A stretch of 64,000 bases of DNA from positions 1-64,000 of the forward strand of contig PLXO01000023.1 of the NCBI GenBank assembly GCA_003151425.1, in the 5' to 3' direction. Below, in pieces: positions 53,242 through 62,024 of the stretch. A model generated the notes under the pieces. That model had not been told where the DNA came from, did not search any database, and worked only from the letters and a program-made list of their open reading frames with translations. Within the stretch, counting starts at the first letter, position 1; each line of letters begins with the position of its first letter. A program made the translations under genes and the position numbers. This DNA is from Acetobacteraceae bacterium (GTDB lineage Bacteria; Pseudomonadota; Alphaproteobacteria; Acetobacterales; Acetobacteraceae).

Positions 53242-54072
53242 TCACGCCGCCGCCTCCGCGGCGCCGTTCCGATTCAAGATCGATTGCAAGAACTGCCTTG
53301 TCCGCGGGCTGCGCGGATTGGTGAACACCGCCCCGGGCGGCCCATCCTCGACGATGTTGCCGTTGTCCATGAACACCACGCGATCGGCCACCTCGCGCGC
53401 GAAGTCCATCTCGTGGGTGACCACGATCATCGTCATGCCCTCGTTGGCGAGTTGCCGCATCACCCGCAGCACGTCGCCCACCAGCTCCGGGTCCAGCGCC
53501 GAGGTCGCCTCGTCGAACAGCATCAGCTTGGGATTCATCGCCAGCGCCCGCGCGATCGCCACCCGCTGCTGCTGGCCGCCGCTCATTTGGTGCGGATAGG
53601 CATCAGCCTTGTCCATCAGCCCGACCTTGCCGAGCAGCGCCAATCCCCGCGCCTGCGCCGCGGCCGCCGGCTCGCGCAGCACGTAGATCGGTGCCTCGAT
53701 CACGTTGCCCAGCGCGGTCAAATGCGGGAACAGGTTGAACGACTGGAACACCATGCCGATCTGCGCCCGCACGGCTTCGACGCGCCGCTCGGGGTCGATA
53801 TGGACCTTGCCGTTCAGCATATAGCGGTAGACCGGCTTGCCCTCGAAGTAGATGGTGCCGTCGTTGATCGCCTCCAGGTGGTTGACGCAGCGCAGCAGCG
53901 TGGACTTGCCGGCGCCGGATGGGCCGATGATGCACACCACCTCGCCCTTCGGCACCGACAGCGAGACGTCGGTCAACACCTCCAGCCGGCCGAAGGATTT
54001 CCACACATGCTCCAGGCGCACGATCGGCACGGCGTCATCGCCGGAGACCGCATCCACACTCGTCTTACTCAT
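53242..54072 (-). CDS. Polar amino acid ABC transporter ATPase
   Basis: 276 residues with Walker [19 protein letters not shown], signature [15 protein letters not shown], Walker [17 protein letters not shown] and switch His [20 protein letters not shown], all typical of HisP/GlnQ ATPases. First gene of the three-gene importer operon. Its upstream region carries a degenerate tandem repeat. Confidence 0.93.
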   Translation of the reverse strand: MSKTSVDAVSGDDAVPIVRLEHVWKSFGRLEVLTDVSLSVPKGEVVCIIGPSGAGKSTLLRCVNHLEAINDGTIYFEGKPVYRYMLNGKVHIDPERRVEAVRAQIGMVFQSFNLFPHLTALGNVIEAPIYVLREPAAAAQARGLALLGKVGLMDKADAYPHQMSGGQQQRVAIARALAMNPKLMLFDEATSALDPELVGDVLRVMRQLANEGMTMIVVTHEMDFAREVADRVVFMDNGNIVEDGPPGAVFTNPRSPRTRQFLQSILNRNGAAEAAA

Positions 54073-54108
54073 CCAGCGCCCTTCGAATGGCCGACGTGTT
54101 GATATCGC

Positions 54109-54260
54109 TCAGCCCGTCTTATCAGTCAGCCCGTCTTAATCACTCAGCCCGTCTTAGTCACCCCAGCCTGGCTTATTACCTAGCCTGGCTCATCACGTAG
54201 CAAGGCACGTACCACGCGCCTGATCCGTCACCTATCACGCGCCTGGTGCGTCACGGACCA
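54109..54260. repeat. Degenerate tandem repeat of about 18 bases in a divergent promoter region
   Basis: TCAGCCCGTCTTA units begin at 54109, 54126 and 54144. They are followed by increasingly diverged copies (CCCAGCCTGGCTTATTAC at 54162, CTAGCCTGGCTCATCAC at 54180, then GTAGCAAGGCACG and two GCGCCTG units). The gradient of decay suggests repeated local duplication. It occupies most of the 329-base gap between the importer operon (minus) and the epimerase gene (plus). Confidence 0.7.
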
Positions 54261-54401
54261 CCAGCCGAGCGGGACCGTGCTCGGTTTTGGGGCACCAAGG
54301 TCGCGCCAAGCCGCAAATTTCGCCATCGCGCCACCAACGCGATCGTTGGCATACTGACGGCGGGGCGATGGAAAAGGGAAGCCCCCCAGGGAGGTCACTG
54401 C

Positions 54402-55253
54402 ATGCGGATCGCGATCACCGGCGGGCTCGGCCGCCTCGGCCAGTATGTCGTGCGGGCGCTGGCGGAGCATACGCCGCGCGTGCTCGACATCGGCGCGCCA
54501 GCCGACCCACCCGCCAACTATCATCGGGCCGACCTGCGCGATCTCGCCGCGCTGGTCGCAGCGCTGCAAGGCATCGACGTGGTTGTGCATCTGGGCGCGA
54601 TCGATCGCTCCTTTGCCACCGACGATGCGGCGACCATGCAGGTCAATGCGATGGGGACATGGAACCTGTTCGAGGCGAGCCGCCGGGCCGGCATCCGCCG
54701 CGTGGTGCACTGCTCCTCCAGTTCGGCGACCGGCCTCGACGCCAGCAACCCCGGGTTGCCGCCCTGCTACCTGCCGATCGACGAGGCGCACCCGACGCAT
54801 CCCACCGATGCCTATGGCCTCAGCAAGCTGTGCGGCGAGCGGATCGCCGAGGCGTTCTCGCGTCGAGGCATGGAGGTGCTGGTGATCCGCCCCTGCTTCG
54901 TTGCCTTCCCGGAGATGGCCGAATTCATGGCGGGCAAACCCGGCCCGGAAGGCCGAGCCGAACCGATGCCGTATCTGCGCGCCTATGTCGGCCCGGAGGA
55001 CTGCGCGCGTGGTTTCGCCGCCGCGGCAACGGTTGACTACGCCGGCTTCGAGGTTTTCTTCCTCGCCGCGGAGGACGTCTTCGCCACCGAAGCAACGATC
55101 CCCCGCATTCATGCGCTGTATGGCGCCGCCATCCCCGTGCGCGACGCGGCGCTGTACGAGCGGTTCCCGTGCGCCTCGCCGGTCAGCCACGCGGCGGCGC
55201 GGGCACGGCTGGGCTGGATGCCGACGACGCGCTGGCCCGAAGAGGCGACGTAG
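54402..55253 (+). CDS. NAD-dependent epimerase/dehydratase-family protein
   Basis: 283 residues of the extended short-chain dehydrogenase fold: nucleotide loop TGGLGRLGQYVV, NAMGTWNLFEASRRAG, catalytic Ser region VHCSSSSATG and the YxxxK pair in DAYGLSKLCGE. Size and motifs recall uronate dehydrogenase and related sugar oxidoreductases. AGGGAGG precedes the ATG. Its last codons (E-A-T-stop) lie inside the left arm of a large palindrome shared with the convergent gene. Confidence 0.88.
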   Translation: MRIAITGGLGRLGQYVVRALAEHTPRVLDIGAPADPPANYHRADLRDLAALVAALQGIDVVVHLGAIDRSFATDDAATMQVNAMGTWNLFEASRRAGIRRVVHCSSSSATGLDASNPGLPPCYLPIDEAHPTHPTDAYGLSKLCGERIAEAFSRRGMEVLVIRPCFVAFPEMAEFMAGKPGPEGRAEPMPYLRAYVGPEDCARGFAAAATVDYAGFEVFFLAAEDVFATEATIPRIHALYGAAIPVRDAALYERFPCASPVSHAAARARLGWMPTTRWPEEAT

Positions 55254-55358
55254 GGCGGATAAGCCTTGCCCCCGGACTTGATCCGGGGGGAAGCGCAATC
55301 CGCCGCCTTCGCACGAAGGTGGCGGATTGCGCTTCGCTTATCCGCCCTACGTCGCCTC
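55242..55358. repeat. REP-like nested palindrome linking the ends of two convergent genes
   Basis: Outer arms of 23 bases (55242-55264 and 55336-55358) are perfect inverted copies, beginning GAGGCGACGTAGGGCGG. Inner 15-base arms GAAGCGCAATCCGCC (55290-55304) and its complement (55321-55335) are also perfect, with CCTTC-GCAC-GAAGG at the tip. A separate palindrome CCCCCGGA-CTTGA-TCCGGGGG (55269-55289) is inserted in the left half only. Each outer arm encodes the last codons and TAG stop of the gene it touches. GTAGGGCGGATAAGC...GCAATCCGCC resembles known REP families and will also act as a strong terminator. Confidence 0.85.
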
Positions 55359-55997
55359 GTAGATCCCCACATGCAGATCGGTCGGATACCAGCCGGCCAC
55401 CGGGTTGAAGTCCTGCGGGCACGCCGACAGCGCAACGACGCAGTCGATCCACGCCTTGAACACGACGCAGTCGCCCGGCTTCGACGGGCAGGCGCCGGTC
55501 TCCACCCGCCCATCGGGGAACACGCCGACGTTCATGAACAGGTTGACCGGCTACGGAATGAACGGCGCCTGCCCCAGCACCGCCAGCATCACCGCGCGGA
55601 AGTTGGCGGCGCAGCTCGCATGCTCGCCGTGCACGCCGTACAATCGGTAGCGGTGCTCGTCGCACGGCGCGGTCAGCAGGTCGTGCACGCCGCAGGTGTC
55701 CTGCACCAGTTGCAGGATCGGCCTTCGATGGTTGGTGTGGAACGATTCCCCCGGAACGGGACACAGCCGGTTCACCCAGACGCGGGTGTGCATCGCCGAC
55801 AGATGCTCCGCGGGATCGGCGGCGTTGAACGCCCAGAAATCGCCGGCCTGCTTGTCGCGGGGATCGACAATCTTAAGGAACTGCCCCGCCGCCAGGCGGT
55901 CCGACCAGCCGGTCCGCGCCGCCACCACCGACGCGCACAGCAGATGCAAGGGCAGCGTCAGCTTGCCGTTCAGATCGATCTCGATCCGCTCATCCAT
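55347..55997 (-). pseudogene. DUF1989 (urea carboxylase-associated) protein with an in-frame amber codon
   Basis: From the ATG at 55997 (GGGGGAA upstream) the frame encodes a DUF1989 protein: GQFLKIVDPRDKQAGDFWAFNA, HTNHRRPILQLVQDTCGVHDLL and the family cysteines. After QAPFIP there is TAG at 55551-55553, then the same frame continues PVNLFMNVGVFPDGR to ALSACPQDFNP and the stop at 55347. Family members have no stop here (the paralogue reads SPLNLFMN), and a single C-to-T change of CAG would give it. DUF1989 pairs include subunits of carboxyguanidine deiminase (CgdAB) in guanidine catabolism; others are only known as urea-carboxylase-associated. Either recent inactivation, readthrough, or a sequence error. 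Confidence 0.8.
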
Positions 55998-56163
55998 CGT
56001 GTTCCCCCCACGTTTCCCTCGGGCGTTCCCCCGCGTGTTTCCCTCGGGCGTTTCCCCGGTTGCCTTTGTGCTGCAGGCGGGAGACCCTGGCACGCCCTAT
56101 GCCAAAGGGATCGCCCAAGCCAGGACGATTGCCACGCCATCCCAGAACAGGAGTGCACCACGC

Positions 56164-56763
56164 ATGCCGGACAGCCCCATCTCCATCCCCGCCCGCCACG
56201 GCAAGGCCGCCTTCGTCGCCAAGGGCCAGACCATCAAGGTGATCAACACCCATGGCGAGCAGGTGGTCGACACCTGGGCGTTCAACCGCGCCGACCTGAC
56301 CGAGTTCATGTCGATGGAACACAGCCGCGCCGGCATGCAGCGGATGATCCCCAAAGTCGGCGACGCGCTGCTGACCAACCACCGCCGGCCGATCCTGACG
56401 GTGCTGGCGGACACCTCCGGCGGCATCCACGACACGCTGATGGCAGCCTGCGACATCTATCGCTACCAGGGGTTTGGCGTCACCGAATATCACGACAACT
56501 GCACCGACAATCTGGCGCAAGGCATGCGCGACCTCGGCTTGACCCCGCCCGAGACACCCAGCCCGCTCAACCTGTTCATGAACATTCCCTGGACGATCGA
56601 GGGCGCGCTGGCGTTCGATCCGCCGGTATCTACCCCGGGGTCCTACATCGCGCTGCGGGCGGAGATGGACCTGGTCATCGCGTTCTCCGCCTGCCCGCAG
56701 GACATGCTGCCGATCAACGGGCGCGACGGTAAACCGACCGAGGCGCATTTTACCATCGTTTGA
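56164..56763 (+). CDS. DUF1989 (urea carboxylase-associated) protein
   Basis: 199 residues, paralogue of the amber-interrupted gene: ARHGKAAFVAKGQTIKVINTHGEQVVDTWAFN, LLTNHRRPILTVLADTSGGIHDTLMAACD and the end LVIAFSACPQDMLPINGRDGKPTEAHF. The Cys, His and Asp residues typical of this zinc-dependent deiminase family are present. The ATG at 56164 gives the expected family length; the frame is open much further upstream, but that overlaps the other gene. Divergent from its paralogue, 166 bases apart, with a 24-base sequence repeated twice near 56005-56055. If the two are CgdA/CgdB-like, the heteromer would now lack one partner. Confidence 0.85.
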   Translation: MPDSPISIPARHGKAAFVAKGQTIKVINTHGEQVVDTWAFNRADLTEFMSMEHSRAGMQRMIPKVGDALLTNHRRPILTVLADTSGGIHDTLMAACDIYRYQGFGVTEYHDNCTDNLAQGMRDLGLTPPETPSPLNLFMNIPWTIEGALAFDPPVSTPGSYIALRAEMDLVIAFSACPQDMLPINGRDGKPTEAHFTIV

Positions 56764-56766
56764 AAA

Positions 56767-56807
56767 TTACTCCCCCTCCTCTTGAGGGAGGGGGAGAATG
56801 GTTTTTG
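56767..56807. repeat. Palindromic repeat after the DUF1989 gene, terminator-like
   Basis: CTCCCCCTC (56770-56778) pairs with GAGGGGGAG (56788-56796) and is followed by AATGGTTTTT. It is the same element as in imuB (7965-7995) and in the doubled copy at 60267. It lies between the convergent stops at 56763 and 56891 and probably terminates transcription rightwards. Confidence 0.7.
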
Positions 56808-56890
56808 GCCGTGACGCTTGAGGGAAATCGTCAGCCAACTGATGATCTGCACAGCCCCGATGCATCCGGTGGGCAGATTATGTGCACAAA

Positions 56891-57853
56891 CTATGAAGCC
56901 GCCGTCGCCAGCCTCTTGCGGTAACCGAACGACCGTTCAATCCGTCCGACGATGTGTTCGCCGGCCAGGATCGGCTCATAGCGGCACGCCGCCTCCGGCG
57001 TCCCCAGATCGCGCGGATCGACCACCGCCTTGTAGTCTGGGTCATGGAACGTCGCGATCGACAGCCGCTCGCGCCCGGAGCGGTTGATCACCCGGTGCGG
57101 CGTCGAGGCGTAGCGGTCGTTCGTCCAGCGCGCCAGCAGATCGGCGACATTGATCACCAGTGTCCCCGGGATCGGCGGCGCCGGAATCCAGCGCTGCGTC
57201 GAGCGCTCCAGCACCTCCAGCCCGCCATTGGTATCCTGCCACAGCAGCGTGATGCAGCCGAAGTCGCTGTGCGGTGCGACGCCGAACTGATCCTCGCCCA
57301 GATCAGCCGGCTGCGGCGGGTAGTAGACGATCTGCGTCCGTTGCAGTGGCTTGCGGTAGCGCGAGACGAAGAACTCCACATCGAGCTCGAGCGAGACCGC
57401 CACCGCGCGCATCAGGTCGGCGCCACAGGCCAGCATAGCCGCGTAATACGCCACCAGCGCCGCGCGGAACGCCGGCATGTCCGGCGGCCAGTTGTTCGGC
57501 CCACGCAGCTTCTCGCCGGCCAGCACGTCGGGATCGTCCTCCGGCAGATCGAGGCCGATGGTGAAGAACTCCTTGTGGTCCGGTTTGCGCGCCTCGTACA
57601 TGTGCGCATCGCCGAGCGCGTTGAAGCCGCGATGCCGCGCATTCACCGCGGCCTGGCGCTTCACCTCGGGCGGTTGGCGGAAGAAGCGCTGGCCCTCGGC
57701 GTGCACCGTCTCGATCACCGCCTCCGGCACGCCGTGGTTGGCGATGTAAAAGAATCCGTCGGTCAGGCAGGCATCGCGGATCGCCTGTGCCGCGCGCTGC
57801 GTGCCCGCGGCGTCGTGGGCGCGAACGGCGGCGAAGTCGATGACCGGAAGCAT
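56891..57853 (-). CDS. Isopenicillin N synthase-like Fe(II) dioxygenase
   Basis: 320 residues of the 2-oxoglutarate/Fe(II)-dependent dioxygenase family. The N-terminal LPVIDFAAVRA and FFYIANHGVPE are typical, iron ligands are HxD in APHSDFG and the distal His in STPHRVIN, and the co-substrate RxS motif is RLSIATF. It hydroxylates or oxidises a small molecule. Relatives in guanidine and amino-acid catabolic clusters hydroxylate guanidino compounds, but this cannot be decided from sequence. The downstream-oriented monooxygenase gene ends 15 bases upstream, so the two are co-transcribed. Confidence 0.88.
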   Translation of the reverse strand: MLPVIDFAAVRAHDAAGTQRAAQAIRDACLTDGFFYIANHGVPEAVIETVHAEGQRFFRQPPEVKRQAAVNARHRGFNALGDAHMYEARKPDHKEFFTIGLDLPEDDPDVLAGEKLRGPNNWPPDMPAFRAALVAYYAAMLACGADLMRAVAVSLELDVEFFVSRYRKPLQRTQIVYYPPQPADLGEDQFGVAPHSDFGCITLLWQDTNGGLEVLERSTQRWIPAPPIPGTLVINVADLLARWTNDRYASTPHRVINRSGRERLSIATFHDPDYKAVVDPRDLGTPEAACRYEPILAGEHIVGRIERSFGYRKRLATAAS

Positions 57854-57867
57854 GGCGGCCCCTGCTG

Positions 57868-59178
57868 TCAGAACTCCGTCAGTGTCTGCCGCAACGTGCC
57901 GCCTGTATAGGCCGTGCGCGCCAGGCCACGACGTTGCAGTGCCGGCACCAGCCCCTCGGTCACCTCGATGATGAAGCGACGGCTGGTGCGCTGGAATGGC
58001 GTGCTGATCAGGAACCCGTCGCCGCCAACCGCCTCCGCCACCTGGCCCATGCGCTCGGCGATCGTCTCGGGCGAGCCAACGAAGTCCACGTCCGACCCCA
58101 CCACGCCGAACCGGTCCATCGTCAATTGACGCAGCGTCTTGCCGCTGCCCCATTGCGCGAACTTGTCGAGCGAGCCCTGCTCGCCGTTGGTGGTGAGAGG
58201 CGGCAATGGCTCATCCAACGGGAACTTCGAGAAATCGATGTCGGTGACTGTGCCGATGCTGGCCAGCGCGCGCTCGATGGCGCGTGGATCCGAGACCAGG
58301 CGCAGGCGCTTGGCCTGCGCTTCCGCGTCGGTCTCGGCCAGGATCGGATAGACCAGGAACAGCACCTTGATGTCGTCCGGATTGCGCCCGAACGACACCG
58401 CGTGGCGACGCACATCGTCGCGGTACTGTTTCATGCCGTCGATGCCGTTGGCCACGGCGATAATCGAATCGGCATGCTTCGCCGCGGACGCCCGCCCGCG
58501 CGGCGAACCGCCGGCCTGCACGAACACCGGCTGGCCCTGCGGCGCGCGCACCGTGTTCAGCGGCCCACGCACCTTGAAGAACTTACCCTCGAAATTGATC
58601 GGCCGCACCTTGCGATAATCCGCGTAGGTGCCGGTCTCGCGGTCCATCACCACCGCATCCGCGTCCCAGGAGTTGAACAATTGGCAGACCAGGTCGACAT
58701 ATTCGTCGGCCATAGCGTAGCGCTGCTCGCGCGGCGGCAGCTTGTCCATGCCGAAGTTCTGCGCCGCCGCGTCCTCGCCTGACGTGACGATGTTCCAGCC
58801 GAACCGGCCGCCGGCGATGTGGTCCAGCGTCGCGCACAGCCGCGCCAGCATGAACGGCGGATAAGCGAGCGTGGAGAACGTTGCCACCACGCCCAGGTGG
58901 CGCGTTGCCGCGGCGATGATCGCGGCCAGCGGCGAGGGGTCGTGCTTCGGCACCTGCAACGCGTGCTTCATCGTGATCTCGGCGGTGCCGCCATAGGCCT
59001 CGGACACCATCAGCGTGTCCTCGATCATGATGTAGTCGAAGCAGGCGCGCTCCAGCGCCTGGGCCATGTCGACGTAGAACCGACCGTCCCAGGGCGCGCC
59101 GCCGACCGCCAGCGGACTGTCCCATTCGCCGGGGGTGAAGTTCACGAACCAACCCAGATGCAGCGGCTTGCCGGCCAT
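57868..59178 (-). CDS. NtaA/SnaA/DszA-type FMNH2-dependent monooxygenase
   Basis: 436 residues. Family marks: LGWFVNFTPGEWDSPLAVGGAPWDGRFYVDMAQALERACFDYIMIEDT, RLCATLDHIAGGRFGWNIVTSGEDAAAQNFG and PVFVQAGGSPRGRASAAKHAD. Such enzymes attack C-N or C-S bonds of small molecules (nitrilotriacetate, dibenzothiophene sulfone) with reduced flavin from a separate reductase, which is not encoded nearby. The ATG at 59178 follows GAGG. Leads an operon with the Fe(II) dioxygenase; divergent from the second ureohydrolase. Confidence 0.9.
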   Translation of the reverse strand: MAGKPLHLGWFVNFTPGEWDSPLAVGGAPWDGRFYVDMAQALERACFDYIMIEDTLMVSEAYGGTAEITMKHALQVPKHDPSPLAAIIAAATRHLGVVATFSTLAYPPFMLARLCATLDHIAGGRFGWNIVTSGEDAAAQNFGMDKLPPREQRYAMADEYVDLVCQLFNSWDADAVVMDRETGTYADYRKVRPINFEGKFFKVRGPLNTVRAPQGQPVFVQAGGSPRGRASAAKHADSIIAVANGIDGMKQYRDDVRRHAVSFGRNPDDIKVLFLVYPILAETDAEAQAKRLRLVSDPRAIERALASIGTVTDIDFSKFPLDEPLPPLTTNGEQGSLDKFAQWGSGKTLRQLTMDRFGVVGSDVDFVGSPETIAERMGQVAEAVGGDGFLISTPFQRTSRRFIIEVTEGLVPALQRRGLARTAYTGGTLRQTLTEF

Positions 59179-59296
59179 CTTCAGCCTCGTTTGTGTTGTG
59201 CGGGAGCCGGCCCAAACCCAGCAATTTCCAGGCCAGCGCGCCGCCCTGGTAGGATGACCGCGGTCCCACATCACGCACCGCCGCAGGAGGCTCGCC

Positions 59297-60252
59297 ATGC
59301 ACCAGGTCAACCGGCCCTTCGTGGGCATCCCGTCGTTCCTGCGCGCCCCGGTCTGCGACGATCTGAGTAAGCTGACCGCAGCGATCGCCGTGCTCGGCGT
59401 GCCGTTCGACGAGGGCTCGCCCTTCCTGCCCGGCACACGCATGGCGCCGCGCGCGCTGCGCGAGCACTCGCTGCGCTTCGGGACCGAGGGTTACTATGAC
59501 CCGGAGACGCGCCGGCAATATCTGGAACCGGAGATGACCGGCGGGCTGATCGCCGACCTGGGCGATGTCGATATCCGCCCGACCAATGTGGAGCTGAGCT
59601 TCGAGCTGATCACCAGCGCCGTCGCCGGCGTGTTGGCGCGCGGCGCGCTGCCGGTGGTGCTGGGCGGCGACCACTCGATCACCTACCCGGTGGTCCGCGC
59701 GTTCTCCAAGCCGCTGCATGTGCTGCATTTCGACGCGCACACCGACTATGCACCGTTTGTGCACGGGCTGCGTCACACCAACGGCCACGCCTTCCGCCAT
59801 GTCGCGGCGATGACCCATGTGCTGGGCCTGACGCAGGTCGGCATCCGCAGTCTGCGCCACGGCAAGGAACAGATCGAGGATGTGTCCGCGACGGCAACCG
59901 CATCGTCACCATGTCGGAATTCCGCCGGCTCGGTCCCGCCGGCATCGCCGCGCTGCTGCCCGAGGGCGCTGCCTGCTACGTGAGCATCGATGTCGACGTG
60001 ATGGACATGTCGCTGGTGCCCGGCTGCGTCTCGGCCGAGCCGAATGGCATGAGCTACGCCGAACTACGCGACACGCTGGGCGCCGTTGCCGAGCGGCTGG
60101 AGGTGGTTGGGTTCGACTTCGTCGAGGTCAATCCGCTGTTGGATGTGGGCACCGGGGTGACCGCCTATCTCGGCGCGCACACCGTGATCGAGTTCCTCGG
60201 CCGCATCTGCGACCAGCCGCGCTGGCGCGACCACCTGGCGGCGCGGGGGTGA
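59297..60252 (+). pseudogene. Agmatinase/ureohydrolase with a single-base frameshift
   Basis: The first frame (to 59983) gives LGVPFDEGSPFLPGTRMAPRALRE, His in LGGDHSIT and Asp-His-Asp in FDAHTDYAPF. After QIED near 59881 one base is missing and the family sequence resumes in another frame: VRDGNRIVTMSEFRRLGP, Asp-Asp in SIDVDVMDMS and GFDFVEVNP to the stop at 60252. Neither fragment has all metal ligands. Either recently inactivated or a sequencing error. AGGAGG precedes the ATG. It lies upstream of a second amino-acid-type importer. Confidence 0.85.
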
Positions 60253-60266
60253 GGCACGAGAGACAA

Positions 60267-60388
60267 AGCTACTCCCCCTCCCCTTGAGGGAGGGGGTGGG
60301 GGGGTGGGGTCGGCTCCAGTATCGCACCGAACTTGCCACCGCGAACCCCTCCCCCCATCCCCCTCCCTCAAGGGGAGGGGGAATAGCT
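60267..60388. repeat. Composite inverted pair of the CTCCCCCTCC palindromic repeat
   Basis: Two copies in inverted orientation (about 60267-60304 and 60351-60388) agree in nearly all of 38 positions, start with AGCTA on the outside and are separated by about 46 bases of unique sequence. Each copy is itself palindromic around CCTTGAGG. Single copies occur in imuB and at 56767. A paired layout like this is typical of BIMEs or small mobilisable palindromes. It lies between the frameshifted ureohydrolase and the importer operon. Confidence 0.75.
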
Positions 60389-60475
60389 AAACTTCTGCCC
60401 CACCGCGCCACGCCCCAAACTGGCACGCGGGTTGCTACGGTTCGGGCAATCAATACCAGACCTGGGGGTCGCTTC

Positions 60476-61312
60476 ATGTACAGACGAACACTGCTCACCG
60501 GCGCCGGCGCGGCTGGCCTTATCGGCCTGTCCTCGGTTCGTCCGGCCCGTGCCGACACCATGGACGAGGTCAAGAAGCGCGGCACGCTGATCGTGGGCAT
60601 GGAAGTCGCCTACGTGCCCTATGAATTCTTCAAGGATGGCAACATCGTCGGCTACGATCCGGACATCATCGCGATGGCGATGCCGAAGCTCGGCGTAAAA
60701 GCCCAACTCGTCGACACGGCGTGGAACGGCATCATCCCGGCGCTGTATGCCAAGAAGTTCGACTGCATCATCTCCGCCATGACGATCACCAAGGAGCGGA
60801 CGGAGAAGGTGCTGTTCTCCATGCCCTACGCGGACGCCAGCAACGTCATGTTCCTGCGCGCCGACGAGACGCGGATCAAATCCGGCGACGACCTGTCCGG
60901 CAAGGTCATCGGGGTGCAGCTTGGCAGTGCCGCGGCGGTGATCAGCAAGACGTTCGAGGACAAGATGAAGGCCAAGGGCCTGGCCGGCTACAAGGAAGTG
61001 AAGCAGTACGAGCACTACCCCGAGGCGTATCAGGACCTGCTCAACAAGCGGGTCGACGCGGTGGTGAATTCAAAGTCCACGCTGATGGTGGTGATGAACG
61101 ATGCCCCGGGGAAGTTCAAGATGCTGCCTGGCGTTTCCGACGTCACCGCGTATTTCGGCATGGCCTTCCGCAAGGAGGACGCCGCGCTGCAGGGCTTCTT
61201 CAACACCCAGCTTGCCGAGATGAAGAAGGACGGAAGCCTGGACAAGCTGCAGGAGAAATGGTTCGGCAGCACGATGCCGACCCCGAACACCATCCCCGAC
61301 GTGCTGCCCTGA
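60476..61312 (+). CDS. Amino-acid-type ABC substrate-binding protein (SBP_bac_3)
   Basis: 278 residues. RRTLLTGAGAAGLIGLSSVRPARA is a Tat-like signal. The mature domain shows KKRGTLIVGMEVAYVPYEFFKDGNIVGYDPDIIAMAM and DCIISAMTITKERTEKVLFSMPYADASNVMF. First gene of the second polar-amino-acid importer. The ligand may be related to the substrate of the adjacent ureohydrolase. Confidence 0.9.
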   Translation: MYRRTLLTGAGAAGLIGLSSVRPARADTMDEVKKRGTLIVGMEVAYVPYEFFKDGNIVGYDPDIIAMAMPKLGVKAQLVDTAWNGIIPALYAKKFDCIISAMTITKERTEKVLFSMPYADASNVMFLRADETRIKSGDDLSGKVIGVQLGSAAAVISKTFEDKMKAKGLAGYKEVKQYEHYPEAYQDLLNKRVDAVVNSKSTLMVVMNDAPGKFKMLPGVSDVTAYFGMAFRKEDAALQGFFNTQLAEMKKDGSLDKLQEKWFGSTMPTPNTIPDVLP

Positions 61313-61373
61313 TATCCAGCCGACACTGACACCGCGCCGCCCCGGCATCACGTAACCCCGGCATCACGCAGAC

Positions 61374-62024
61374 ATGGATGGCTTCGACTGGGGCGCCATT
61401 TGGTATGCCGTCCCCTACATGCTCCAGGGTACGGTGGTGACCCTGGAGATCTCGCTCCTGGCAATGGCTTTGGCCACGCTGGCCGGCGTGGTCTTCGGCC
61501 TGATCAGCGCGTCGGACCTCGGCATACTGAAGGCGGTGATCCGCGCCTATGTCTATTTCGTTCGCGGCACGCCGGCGCTGGTGCAGATCTTCCTGATCTA
61601 CTTCGCGCTGCCGCGCATCGGCCTGGAGCTCACGTCGTTCTGGAGCGGTGTCGTCGCGCTGGCGTTCAACTCGGCGGGCTTCATCGCCGAGATCGTGCGC
61701 GCCGGCCTGCAATCGATCGATGCCGGACAGGCCGAGGCAGCCTTGTCGATCGGCATGACCAACCGCCAGTCGATCCTGTTCATCCTGCTGCCGCAATCAT
61801 TGCGCCGGATCACCCCGCCGCTGACCAACGAGGTGATCACGCTGGTGAAGAGCTCCTCGCTGCTGTCGGTGATCTCGGTCACCGAGCTGACGCGTTCGGC
61901 GCAGGTCATCATCGCCGCGAAATTCGTGCCGTTCGAGCTGTACGCGGAGCTCGCGGTGTTCTATCTGGTGATCATCTCGGTGCTGTCCTGGTTCTCTGAG
62001 TTCGTCGAGAAGCGTCTGGCATGA
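61374..62024 (+). CDS. Polar amino acid ABC permease (HisMQ family)
   Basis: 216 residues, with MLQGTVVTLEISLLAMALATLAG, VYFVRGTPALVQIFLIYFALPR and the coupling loop DAGQAEAALSIGMTNRQSILFILLPQSLRR. A single permease gene suggests a homodimer. Stop overlaps the ATPase start (ATGA). Confidence 0.9.
   Translation: MDGFDWGAIWYAVPYMLQGTVVTLEISLLAMALATLAGVVFGLISASDLGILKAVIRAYVYFVRGTPALVQIFLIYFALPRIGLELTSFWSGVVALAFNSAGFIAEIVRAGLQSIDAGQAEAALSIGMTNRQSILFILLPQSLRRITPPLTNEVITLVKSSSLLSVISVTELTRSAQVIIAAKFVPFELYAELAVFYLVIISVLSWFSEFVEKRLA

Noticed and set aside
54073-54400. Guanidine riboswitch upstream of the importer operon
   Set aside because: I looked for paired hairpins with ACGR loops or a ykkC-like fold; the region is explained by degenerate tandem repeats and no such structure was convincing.
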